From positions 1 to 64,000 of the forward strand of contig JAKUCV010007402.1 of assembly GCA_028386065.3 (NCBI GenBank): a DNA stretch of 64,000 nt. The letters are read 5' to 3'. The position numbers and the translations under genes are program-made. The stretch comes from Turnera subulata. Taxonomy: Eukaryota > Streptophyta > Magnoliopsida > Malpighiales > Passifloraceae. Positions within the stretch are counted from its first letter, which is position 1, and each line of letters opens with the position of its first letter. Under the pieces are notes generated by a model that was not told the origin of the DNA, made no database searches, and worked only from the letters and a program-made list of their open reading frames with translations. Shown here in pieces: positions 26,701 through 37,668 of this stretch.

Positions 26701-27200
26701 TTACCAACAATTCAGACCACCTAAATCTACCTGAGAACAAGTACACTAGGCAGAAAATCCGTTACAAGGGAGTGAAAAAACGTAAACCAAGCAGACTCGA
26801 AGAAGATAACAGGGTAGCAACAAAATGACAGCAGAAAATTCAAAACAAGTATTCCTCACTTTCACTATTTTCTTCCTTTTGACTTCATTGACCTCATTGT
26901 TTCATATCGAAACAACATTTCACTCGGTCAATAGATTTTACAGAGGATACAACGCCAACAATCAAAAAGCACGCATTCATGCATCCATTCCTTTTCATCT
27001 GACTTTGCACAGACGTACTTGATTGAAAATTCAAAAACGATTTAACTAATCCAACCACACCATTTTTTCCTCTACTAATTATCTCAAAAACACTCAAGCG
27101 AGCAGAGAGAGATAATGAATACCTGAACAGTGTGGGATTGGATACTGAGCACGCGACCGGTCTCCGAAGGAACAGCCAGCGACAAGAGCGGGGGCGCCAT
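20713..27200 (-). CDS. SOS4: Pyridoxal kinase (SALT OVERLY SENSITIVE 4 type), 12 exons
   Basis: Exons: 27200-27123, 26125-26032, 25891-25787, 25481-25398, 24536-24463, 24198-24134, 23130-23067, 22643-22578, 22398-22342, 21381-21337, 21230-21177, 20850-20713; 924 nt, 307 residues plus stop. It phosphorylates pyridoxal, pyridoxine and pyridoxamine with ATP in the vitamin B6 salvage pathway; Arabidopsis SOS4 mutants are salt-sensitive with root-hair defects. Ribokinase-fold landmarks run in order: [19 protein letters not shown] (substrate site), [63 protein letters not shown], and [15 protein letters not shown], whose GTGD aspartate is the catalytic base. No extended transit peptide precedes the domain. 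Intron 2 has a GC donor (CAG then GCAAGC, 26031-26030). The gene looks intact. Confidence 0.97.
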
Positions 27201-27496
27201 TTCGAGCTTTTTCGAGCTTACCGAGCTTCAAAAACATTCCAAATCCAAACAGAGAAAGGAAAAAAAAGGATCAAATTCGATAAACAATAGTTCGAGAGTT
27301 GAAATGTAAAAATAAATAGCAAGCCGCGAAGAACTCGTTTTACCAGTGAATGCGAGTGTCTCGAGAGAATCGGAAAGGTAAATGGCGGCTTGAGACCGGC
27401 AACTGGAGCATATAAGTTTTTTTTTTCAACTTAAAATAAATAAATGATGGAAGAGAAGACTGGGCAAATGCAGCGATGGCTTTCTTACTTGCTGGG

Positions 27497-27504
27497 TATT
27501 TATA
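27497..27504 (-). promoter_or_regulatory. TATA box of the pyridoxal kinase gene
   Basis: On the minus strand the sequence reads TATAAATA, about 300 bp before the ATG at 27200. This implies a 5' leader of roughly 260 nt. A pyrimidine-rich stretch lies between them. Confidence 0.5.
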
Positions 27505-28176
27505 GGGGGGATTCTCTCCGTTTCTTTTTTCATTTCTTTTTTGGCTTATAGGGATTCTCTGACGTGTACTGTTAGGAGATTAATTAGTTTAATAACGTAA
27601 GTGGACCTACGAGTTATGGAGTTGTGAAATTATGAGGAGAAGATAAGGGTGGATCGGGAAATCACTTGCATAGACTGTGACGCTAGGGGACGATTTTTCT
27701 TCTTTTGTTTTTTCGTGCATAACCTTTCTTTTTGTTTGGTCAAAGTGGACGAGGATTTAGCAAATTGGCTCTGCTTACTTTTCGTTTATGCAAAAAAAGT
27801 TTTATTGCGAGACTCACCCAAAAGCATGTGTTATAATTCCGATGAAATTCGGATTAAGATTAATGGGACAAAGCTGCAAATACGAAAGAAAACATTAAAA
27901 AATGGATGAGTATCTATATTTTTTTCATTTTTAGCGATAAAATCACCATGAGTGAAGATCTCGAGATTAGTTGATGTTGGAAATGACAAGTGCTATGATA
28001 AAAAAAAAAATGACAAGTGCAGTGAGGAGGTGGATTCTTTACTTCTTTTCGTGGGTGGGATTTGACACTTAGTTATTTTCAGAATTTTAGAATCTCGTGA
28101 TTTGGCAGTCATGGAGTCTAGTATTTGGAGTTTTAAGGAAATAAAAGTACCTAACGTTAATTTCCAAGAAGTTTGT
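27505..28176. other. Intergenic region
   Basis: Non-coding A/T-rich DNA. The frame at 27649-27909 has no motif. A short direct repeat (AAATGACAAGTGC, about 27984 and 28008) flanks an A run. Confidence 0.5.
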
Positions 28177-28880
28177 GAAAACCTGTTCGGATTTTATGCA
28201 AATACAGCTTACAGCTGTAAGGTTTGATATCTTGAGCTTTTTAATTAATTTTATATAGATTCAATGCACCGCTCCTGATTAAAAAGAACGCAGGAACAGG
28301 AATAAATCCTACCGAGAATGTTTTGATGACTTGAAATTCTTTTTTTGTTTGTGTTTTGTCATTTCAGTGCTTCCTCCATATCTCTTTTTTTTTTTTTTGT
28401 CTGCTCTGGTTCCTGCATCATATTAATGCATGTACTACGGCAGTAAGAATTGGTAATCGATTGCTTGGTGTACTTTTACCATTAATAAACGTAGTGGTTG
28501 GTCTACTTGACCATCAATACACATGGTCGTCCTCGTCCGGCAGTAGTAGGCATCAATTGTTGTGAACCATGAAAGTCATGTATCGTAAAAGTCATGTGCA
28601 GGTGTCTGGCTTGATTCGTTATTTGGAAGAAAGATGTGCAAAGGTTTCATCCAAAAATTGTGAATTGTGGACTATTTACCATGTTTTGTGCGTGGCATAG
28701 AATATGAAAATAATTCATTTGATCATAGGAACATAGTATATAACTAAGAAATGGAATATCTACCATTTATTGGAGTGCATCTACCATTATTAATTAGTGT
28801 AGGAGTGGGTGGACAACTTTCTTCACAATTATGGTAAAATCAACTTTATAGTAGATATATTAGCTAAAAAAACTCTCTTA
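28177..28880. repeat. Tandem segmental duplication, copy 1
   Basis: Starts GAAAACCTGTTCGGATTTTA and ends TTAGCTAAAAAAACTCTCTT. Landmarks such as GCAAATACAGCTTACAGCTG, ATAAATCCTACCGAGAATG, CTTGAAATTCTTTTTTTG, ATGCATGTACTACGGCAG and AACCATGAAAGTCATGT recur in the same order in copy 2 (28953-29556). It is non-coding and diverged, with several indels. Confidence 0.75.
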
Positions 28881-28952
28881 ACCTACTGAGTTGAGACTCC
28901 TAGATACTCATCCTCCAGACTTGTGTGTAATGTTAATTGATTTTCAACAGTT

Positions 28953-29556
28953 AGGAAAACCTGGTCGAATTTTATGCAAATACAACTTACAACTGTAAGA
29001 TTTGATATCTTCTACCGATCATGGTAAAAAGAAACGCAACGAGGAAAAAGAATAAATCCTACGAAAAATGCTTTGATGCCTTGAAATTCTTTTTCTTTGT
29101 GTTTTGTCATTTCAATACTTCCTCCAGCATATTGATGCATGTACTAAGGCAGTAAGAATTAGTCATCGATTGGTAATTGGTGTAATTGACCATTAATACG
29201 CATGGTCGCCTCTAGGAGGATCAATTCGGAAACCATGAAAGTCATGTGCAAGTATCGGTGGGCTGATTTGCTTTCGGGAGGAAGATGGTATAAAGGTTTT
29301 GTTCATGGATTGGCTTCTACACAAGTTTTCAGTTGGAGTTGAAGGTTATTTAAGATGTTTCTATGTATCGCATGGAACAGTAGCATAACTCATTTGATCA
29401 TAGAAAATGGACAACCATGAGGTGCCACAATTCCTAAGTAACGCGCCATCTAGTCGGGTGAAACATCTAACATTGTTGGAGGCTTGGAGTGGACAGTCAG
29501 CTTCATCAAAACCCTAATTGGTAAGAGATCTCTTAGCTAAAAAAACGTCCCTTAAG
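28953..29556. repeat. Tandem segmental duplication, copy 2
   Basis: Starts GGAAAACCTGGTCGAATTTT and ends TTAGCTAAAAAAACGTCCCT. It keeps the order of landmarks of copy 1 but is ~100 bp shorter. I see no gene or transposon termini in either copy, so origin is open. Confidence 0.75.
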
Positions 29557-30572
29557 ATACTCCTTTGGCTGCATTATTGGCTGATGACATAGGATCTACT
29601 GTAACCCTCTCCTTAACCAAATATGGTCACACGTGTTTTAAAAAAAAGTAATGTATGGTGGTCAATTTTTCTTATCACTCATAATTTGACAAGGAAATTT
29701 AAATATTTTGTTTATCATAAATAAAATTTTGTGGAACGCAGGAGTAAAATCTGATATAACTAAGATTTTAAAATTCCTGAATATATTTTTAAAATCTACT
29801 CCTCTCATTGATTTTCATCATAAATAACTAAGCTATTATCTTATAGATTTTACAAAAAAAAATTTAAGATTTTTTCCCTATGAACCAATTATATTATTCC
29901 ATGTTTGTTTATCATTTTTTTTTTGGCAAAATGTTTGTTTATCAGGCATTGGAGTAGTTTCCTCAAAAAAAAAAAAAAAACAGGTATTGGAGATACAGCT
30001 CAATATATATGAGATGGGTCTTGGCCATTACAAAGTCCAAAAGACGCGAGGAAGCCCACATTTGTTTACAAGCCATCTCCAGGCTCCAAGCATGTCTCCA
30101 CGAACATGCAAGAAAGAGTGGTTAAAAAAAAAAAAAAACATGCAAGAAAGAAACAGAGATTTCCTTAAATCAATGGTAGAACCGTAGAAGCCCTGCATTT
30201 TTTTTTTTTTAACACTATAACACTCTGCACTGTTTTTTCTTAACACTAACATCATGTAACAGGGAATCAAACGTAAATATGAGTGGCATATAGGCACGAA
30301 GAACACTCTATAAAGGAGAAAAAAACCACTATCATAACTTTTCGCATGGATATAGATTTTATTTGGAGATCAAATCATGCGACGAAGTTTCAGATTGAAT
30401 TGTAATTGGTATTAGGTATGAATTAAATAAAGCAAATGGTAATTGGTTTGATATTTCCTATCTTTAAATTTCCATATATCATTCCTATACTAGAAAAATA
30501 ACCCTAGCGCTTGCTCGGGCTAAATCATAATAATAATGTCAATTATCAATTAATATTAGTTATAAAAATTAT
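29557..30572. other. Intergenic region bordering the retrotransposon nest
   Basis: A/T-rich DNA with poly-A/T tracts and no supported gene. It ends where the first LTR begins (TGAAGCGCCCCGACCC at 30573). Confidence 0.5.
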
Positions 30573-30835
30573 TGAAGCGCCCCGACCCGTATTTACCGAA
30601 CACAGTAAATACGTGCCGAAACTATTCTTATTGATAGGGAATACAATACAACTCACAGGTATTTTACAACAGCAATCCATATAATACATTCGCATCCACA
30701 CTCGGGGACCATTATTCAGCAGTACACGGCTCACATTATATAACAGCAACAGAGAAAAGAGCAAGCAATCACAGCAACGGAATTATAATACAGCAACATT
30801 TGCAACAGAACAGCAGCGGAAGACTCTATGCACAT

Positions 30836-30840
30836 GCAGC
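30836..30840. repeat. Target duplication GCAGC, left copy (copia)
   Basis: GCAGC at 30836-30840 and again at 40006-40010. The uninterrupted LTR at 47440-47460 reads CACATGCAGCGGGGTATGG with a single GCAGC, which proves the insertion point. Confidence 0.95.
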
Positions 30841-32363
30841 TATAAGTTTCCGGACATGCAAATATGACACTCATATGCAATAAAATGCGCAGCAAAAAAC
30901 CGGAAACATATGGAGGATCCAAGTGAAAGTAACTAAACCGAATAACAATTTTTGCGTACCTGAATCAGTTGAGATCTTTCACCCAACTGTTGTGCCGAAT
31001 CAGCTAGAGCCGGACAGAAATCCCGCCCCTCTACGGTATCCACACGAACCGTCGATCTCTGGTCGAAAAACATCTCATGATCTCCAACCCGAGCACTCCC
31101 GAACAGCAGTGCTAGCTGCGGATTTCCGGGAGCTATGTGTGTTTTGTGTTCTTCTTCCTTTTTCAAAGAAGAAAGAGGATGAGTGTGTATTCTTCAACTT
31201 CTGAAAATTCAGACTCAAGAGAGAGAGGGATCAAGAGTAATCTGATTACTCAACTCCATTAGTGTATAGAATAGTGGAGTTAATGGCCAACATAGTGGTC
31301 CATCAACCAACATGATTAAGACACCATCATAATGTAGTCTAATCATGTCTCCACTAAGTCTAATGGGATTACACATCACAACACTCAAGTTTGGTTCAAT
31401 AATTCTGACAATTAGTGAACCAAACCAGCCCAAAACGACACTGGTCGAACCACGGTCCAACCACACCTGGTCGAACCATGGTCCAACTATGGTTCAACCA
31501 CTTGCTCGAATCAACGATTCTATGTGTGTGACCCTGTAGGCACTTGTAACGTTTGGCAATAATTGTAAAATCTCATTTTACAATTATAAGCAAAGAGCGG
31601 CGTCTAGCAACACATCATTGCTACCCAAACGACAAGATCAGTATTGATTCAATATGCCTCGGAAACATGTCATCGTCCTTTCGTCCCATTATCAAGATTA
31701 AACCAAGACATGGAAAACGTCAATCTCGTATATGTTTAATCTTAGTTTCTTGATCCCCGAGTTAACTGTGTAAAACGGATACTCATGATATCACCATATC
31801 ACACAATCCAAGCGTGGCCACGCATTTAACAGTTCAACTCTATCAAGAGGCAATCTGATAATATACCCGTTATATGGGTTGGAGGAATCCCATCTCGATC
31901 AATCAAACCCACTACACATTATATCATATACCCAATGATTACCCTTAAGTCCACTCAGTTACGAATGACCAGGAATGATATCAAAGTGTACGACTCATAT
32001 GTTGGGAACCTTGATGATCTCAAGTCTAAGGACAATACATATAAGAACCACTAATGACAATCATATAATGTTCCATGTAGGGTTCTTATGTGGGTCGGTC
32101 CAGTCCACAAGTTCTCTAACTTGTACCCGTATGTAGAATTCATACCTCATATAATTCTCAACATACGTTAGTCTTAATTTATTATTACAACTCATCCATA
32201 ATAATAATCGACTAGGGACATTTAAGAATATATCAAATATATTCTATGGTTATAAATATGTGCAAGCGTTTATCTCATAAACATATTTATTAGAACAACC
32301 TTAATGTATATACATGACTACATACGATCATCCATTGATTGGCTTTTGGGCACATTACTAACA
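30841..32363 (-). repeat. 3' LTR of the copia element
   Basis: 1523 bp from TATAAGTTTCCGGACATGCA to CACATTACTAACA. It matches the 5' LTR throughout, apart from the solo LTR inserted there and scattered point changes. It contains runs of GGTCGAACCA/GGTCCAACCA-like short repeats at about 31440-31500. Confidence 0.92.
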
Positions 32364-32376
32364 ATCTCCCACTTGC
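32364..32376 (-). promoter_or_regulatory. Polypurine tract of the copia element
   Basis: On the minus strand AAGTGGGAGAT sits immediately before the LTR start (TGTTAGTAATG). This is the canonical plant copia polypurine tract that primes plus-strand DNA. Confidence 0.8.
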
Positions 32377-35233
32377 ACTAAAGCCAATCATCCATATATC
32401 TAATACCAATGGATGTAGCATGACCATCATGCTTTCGCTGCGTGAGAGGCTCAGTCAAAGGATCTGCTACATAGTTCTCAGAAGGAACTTTGTACAGCCC
32501 CAGTTGTAGAGTCGACAACTATTTCTTGCTTGGAACTCTTCCAGCAAACAGCACCAGCTCTAAGACAAAACACATAACCTGACAGCGATCTAAAGTCATC
32601 CCTGTCAGTTTGGAAGCTAGCATCTCTGTAACCCTTACAACAAGCTCACCAACGCTTCCGTTGACAAGGAATGCATCCTTAGTCCTTCTCAAGTACTTAA
32701 AGATGTTCTTAACGTTGTCGAGTGACTTTCACCGAGATTAGATTGATATCTGCTTGTGACACTCAAAGCACAAGCGACATCCGGTCGAGTACATAGCATG
32801 GCATACATGATAGATCCTATTGTAGAAGCATAAGGAATCTTACTCATTCGTTCTCTCTCCTTAGATGTACTAGGACATCGATTCTTTGAGAGAGATATGC
32901 CATGTGACACGGGCAAGAAACCTTTCTTGGAATCTTGCATGCTAAACCTCTTTAGCACCTTGTCAATATACGTACTCTGACTTAGCCCGAGAAGCCTTTT
33001 GGATCTATCTCTATAGATCTTTATACCTAACACATAGGCAGCTTCTCCTAAGTCCTTCATTGAGAAATTCTTTCCTAACCAAGTCTTTATAGACTGTAGT
33101 GTTGGAATATCATTCCCAATGAGTAGAATGTCGTCAACATACAACAACAAGAAAACAATAGTGCTCCCACTAACCTTCTTGTAAACACATGGCTCATCTT
33201 CATTTTTAATGAAATCAAACTCTTTGATTACTTCATTAAAACGAAGATTCCAACTCCTTGAAGCTTGCATTAATCCATAAATGGACCTCTGCAACTTGCA
33301 TACCATATTAGCATACTTTGGATCGACAAAACCTTCAGGTTGTGTCATGTACACATCCTCTAAAAGATTTTCGTTAAGGAAAACGGTTTTGATATCCATT
33401 TGCCATATCTCATAATCATGGTATGCTGCTATAGCCAATAGAATCGGGATGGATTTAACCATGGCAACTGGTGAGAAAGTTTCAACATAGTCAATACCAT
33501 GAACTAGTTTGGAACCTTTCGCAACCAATCGCCCTTTAAAGGTAATCACATTACCATCCATGTCGGTCTTTTTCTTAAAGACCCATTTGCACCCTATGGG
33601 TTTTACCCCTTCAGGTGGATCAACCAAGGTCCATACCTTATTTTCATACATGGATTCCATCTCTGAATTCATGGCTTCTAGCCACTTCTTAGAGTCTGGA
33701 CCCGTAATGGCCTGCTGATAGGAAGTGGGCTCATCCTCATCTATGAGCATCACGTCTCCAGTATGAGTCATAAGAAATCCATATCTCTCAGGCTCATGCC
33801 GAATCCTATCCGAGCTACGTGGTCCATGTGTTACAGGTACAGGACTTTCATCCACAACATCTTGTGGTTCCTGTCCTCGTTCCATCTCAGCCTCTAGATC
33901 TCGAACTTCTTCGAGTTCTATGTTTTTCTCCCACTGATTTCTCTAGAAATAAATTCTCTTTCTAGAAAAATAGCAGTCCGAGCAACAAACACTTTGTGCT
34001 CTGAAGGATTATAGAAATAATACCCTTTAGTTTCCTTAGGGTATCCTATAAAGAGGCACTTCTCGGATTTAGGGCCGAGTTTATCTGATGCTTCACGTCT
34101 CACGTAAGCTTCACAACCCCAAATCCTCATAAAAGACAAATTGGGACGCTTTCCAGTCCATATCTCATATGGTGTCTTTTCAAACGATTTAGATGGAACA
34201 CGGTTAAGTGTAAATTCAGCACTCAATAACGCATTTCCCCAAAAAAGAAGAAGGAAGGTCAGCTTGACTCATCATAGAACGAACCATGTCTAACAAAGTT
34301 CTATTCTTCCTTTCAGATACACCATTTCACTAAGGTGTACCTGGTGGAGTAAGCTGTGATACTATACCACATTGCTTTAGATAATCAAGAAATTCTCGGT
34401 CTAAGTATTCACCTTCTCGATCTGATCGAAGCATTTTAATACTCTTACCGAGTTGATTCTGTACTTCATTCTTGAATTCTTTGAACTTTTCAAAGGATTC
34501 TGACTTGTGTTTCATTAGATACACATAGCCATATCTACTGTAATCATCACTAAATGTAATGAAGTACTGAAAACCACCTCTAGCCTGTGTAGACATAGGT
34601 CCGCATACATCAGAATGTATAAGACCTAATAAGTCTGAAGCTCTTTCACCTTTACCAGTAAAGGGAGCCTTCGTCATTTTGCCTAATAAACATGACTCAC
34701 ATATCTCATATGATTCAAAATCAAATGAGTCTAAAAGTCCATCTTTATGGAAATTAGAAATACGATTCTCGTCTATATGGCCTAAACAACAATGCCAAAG
34801 GTAGGTTTCATTAGAATCGTTCGTTCTAACCTTCTTCGTATTAATGTTATAGATAGGTGTTTTTAGGTTTAGAACATACAAACCATTGCTTAAATATGCA
34901 CCACTATAGTAAATATCATTAAAATAAATAGAACAACAATTGTTCTTTATTTTCAATGAAAAGCCTTTCTTGTCCATACAAGACACAGAAATCAAATTCC
35001 TGCTTATGTAGGTACATAATAACAATTGTCCAGTTCTAAGACCAAACCACTCGGTAAGGATAGATAGTAAGTCCCTACGGCTCATGTGGCAACTCTTGCT
35101 CCATTTCGGACACGTAGGTCTATCTAACCCTTTGCCATTCTCCTACTCTTTCTCAGTTCCTTCATATTTAAACAAATGTGAGAACCACATCCGGTATCTA
35201 ATACCCATGATACAGAGATAGAGATACTAGCCT
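32377..35233 (-). pseudogene. copia pol remnant: protease, integrase, RT, RNase H
   Basis: Read on the minus strand. A protease remnant contains LDTGCGSHIC (about 35200-35170). Integrase follows (35085-33918 in broken frames), with a zinc region (HCCLGHI, CESCLLGK), first catalytic Asp in HSDVCGPM, second in the RSDREGEY segment, and a C-terminal TGKRPNLSFMRIWGCEAYV block. Reverse transcriptase (33885-32689) has KWVFKKK, MDIKTVFLN and the catalytic YVDD in LLLYVDDILLIGND. RNase H is truncated: the SKQEIVVDSTT motif is followed almost directly by the end segment NYVADPLTEPL, so about 90 codons are missing. Several frameshifts and stops make it non-functional. Confidence 0.9.
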
Positions 35234-36081
35234 CTATAACAAAATACCTAAAGCGGAAGTCTTACTTCCCTTCTGTTTCTTTACCTCTTCAAGGTAAACA
35301 GGGCAGTTGCATTTCCAATGGCCCGGTTTGTTGCAATGGAAACAATGCCCTTCCTTTGCAACACCACCCTTGAGTTTCAGCACATGAGAACAAGAAGATG
35401 CACATGCACCAAACCTTTTGGTACATTTCTCTTTTTTGTCAAACTTTGCTTTACCCTTTCCTTTGCCTTTTCCAATCATCACAATTTTGGAATTGTTTGC
35501 CTTCATTTGTTGCTCAACTGTTCCCAACATATTTAGCAACTCAGACAACGATTTGTCATATGGCAAAATTGGCTGTAACTATCCGGCAACGATTGCAGGA
35601 CTAGATCAACGGCCAACCCCTTTTGTAAAAGAAAAACAAGATCCTCAAGGCTCTCATTGTATCCAATCATTTTGAACACATGAGGTCTCACGAGTGATGA
35701 CTCAACCATCTTGCATTGGAATAAAGCCTTAGAGGTCTCGTACCTCTCATGCCTTGCTTGCTTTTTCAAGAGCATTTTCAGGTGCTCGATCATATCGAAC
35801 GCCCCCATGTTCTCATGTAGCTTCTGAAGCTCAGAGTCCATGGTAATTAGCATAAGGCATGCAACATCCAATGCATCATCAACATGCTTCTTATAAGCAT
35901 CCCTTTCTGCCCTAGGAGCATTAGGCGCCAGTACATTAGGAACAGGCCCTTCAAGGACATACAACTTTTCTTATTTGAGGACTATCCTCAAAATGCGATG
36001 CCACTCTAGGAAACTATTCCCATTCAGCTTGTCCTTCTCAAGGACCGATCGCAATGATAATGTGCCAGTGTTTTGTGCCAT
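35234..36081 (-). pseudogene. copia gag remnant
   Basis: The start codon at 36081 opens MAQNTGTLSLRS; an in-frame TAA after codon 36 and a frameshift near 35560 break it. The second part carries a zinc knuckle of the CX2CX4HX4C type (CFHCNKPGHWKCNC, about 35330-35285), which marks the nucleocapsid. Gag would package element RNA into virus-like particles. Confidence 0.85.
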
Positions 36082-36455
36082 GGTAACTCTACAATAATGA
36101 TCAACTCACACAAATAATAGTCATGTATACAAAATCATTTAACAAGGAATTCTATTAAATGATGCTCCTACTATGAATCAAATTAATCATAAATAGGCCA
36201 AGATCCATATTTCACCACAATATAAGTCAGCTTTGGCTGATCGCTTACATCATAGCTATTTAGGTATACAACTCTTGTCAATTACATCTCATGTAACTCT
36301 TGGATAGTTGAGTGAACAACACTTGCTCTTGTCTATCTAATAGACTTAGCTCAACTCTTTGCCTCTAAGTCCTCAATCCTATTAAGATGACCTAGTTAAG
36401 TCCAAACCCACAATAAGCAGTTCAGATATTACAATTATCCCGTCGCACCTTGCTA
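36082..36455. other. copia leader, gag-proximal part
   Basis: Untranslated leader between gag and the repeat arrays. No open frame or motif of note. Confidence 0.5.
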
Positions 36456-36670
36456 GGATAAACATTGGCACCTTGCTTTGGCAAAACCTACCAAGTGTTG
36501 ATCTAAGAAATGATGAGTGCTTATCATGGAAGGCAACTAAGAACTTAATATTTAATTCAATAATTGTTTCCATGCATAACAATTATGCCATCACATCTTT
36601 CTAGGATAAATATTGGCACCTTGCTTTGGCAAAACCTACCAAATGTTGATCTAAGCAATGATGAATACTT
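36456..36670. repeat. 149-bp direct duplication in the copia leader
   Basis: GATAAACATTGGCACCTTGC with the following ~65 bases recurs at about 36605 as GATAAATATTGGCACCTTGC. The copies are about 149 bp apart and differ by a few substitutions. Confidence 0.8.
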
Positions 36671-36759
36671 GTCAACAATTGTATCCATACATGTCATGCA
36701 TGTAATTCACCAATCATATATTGATGTTATGTAAGTTTGGAAACCAAAATTACATGAGA

Positions 36760-37362
36760 ACATCGATGTCTAACAGTGAACATTGATGTTGTGAGAATCT
36801 GATTCTCGCCAACCACTTGGCATTACTCATGAACATCGATGTCCTAGCTTGAACATCGATGTCCAATGGCCTCTGGAACTCAAGAACATCGATGTCTTGA
36901 TCTGAACATCGATGTTCTGAGGCTCTGGAACTCCAAACTATTTGACAGAGCTCAAGAACATCGATGTTAGGTTCTTGAACATCGATGTTGGAAAGTTTCG
37001 AAGGTCCATTGGCCTCTGGAACTCAAGAACATCGATGTCCTGACCTGAACATCGATGTTGGCAAGTTCTGAAGGTCCAAAAACTTGGCAGTAGTTTTAAA
37101 CATTGATGTATAACATTTAATTATTGATGTTTGAGGTTCTAGAACTCAAGGACATCGATGTTTCAGCTTAAACATCGATGTTTAAGAATTCTAGAATCTC
37201 AAAACAATTCGACAGAACTCTTGGACATCGATGTTCATGGGAATCTGCCAAGGCCAACCTTCATAGAACATTGATGTTTTGTCTCACAACATCGATGTTC
37301 AGTAGGCTCGGCCAAGGCTAAACCCATGTCGACATCAATGTTCATCTGATGAACATCGATGT
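36760..37362. repeat. Array of 19 ACATCGATGT palindromes in the copia leader
   Basis: Starts at 36760, 36780, 36833, 36853, 36886, 36906, 36958, 36979, 37029, 37049, 37100, 37121, 37152, 37172, 37225, 37268, 37289, 37332, 37353. Thirteen are exact or nearly so; others are ATTGATGT or ATCAATGT variants. Flanks often extend the symmetry to GAACATCGATGTTC. Eighteen fall into nine pairs with starts 20 or 21 bp apart; gaps between pairs are 31-53 bp. One copy (37225) is alone. The location is between the primer-binding site and gag. Confidence 0.95.
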
Positions 37363-37654
37363 TCTGGCTGTGATGTGCTAGAACGACAATCGTTCCATAC
37401 GAAAACCGACGATTGATTTTCCTTTTGTCAAACCCCTTCGACTTACTGCCAAGATCCCCTTGATTGATATCACATACCAATCAAGTGCTTGTTGTCAAAA
37501 CACTTTTGACATAAACCAACATCAACATATATATCACATATACATAATTGAATTCTTTATATATGATCATGCTTCATCACATACCACATATCACATATAT
37601 TTGCGGGTACATATCGTACATATGCACAAGAATTCGGTTTAGAACTTCACAAGA

Positions 37655-37667
37655 GGCTCCGCTACCA
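37655..37667 (-). promoter_or_regulatory. Primer-binding site of the copia element
   Basis: Minus-strand TGGTAGCGGAGCC begins one base inside the 5' LTR. It has the position and TGGTA start of a tRNA-Met primer site but differs from the usual plant TGGTATCAGAGC. Confidence 0.75.
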
Positions 37668-37668
37668 C

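Noticed and set aside
28356..28565. 69-codon hydrophobic frame
   Set aside because: Lies across copy 1 of the tandem duplication and is not preserved in copy 2.
36760..37362. CRISPR-like array (short repeats with spacers)
   Set aside because: Repeats are 10-14-bp palindromes with alternating 10- and 21-43-bp gaps inside a plant retrotransposon leader; there is no leader-repeat-spacer regularity and no cas gene.
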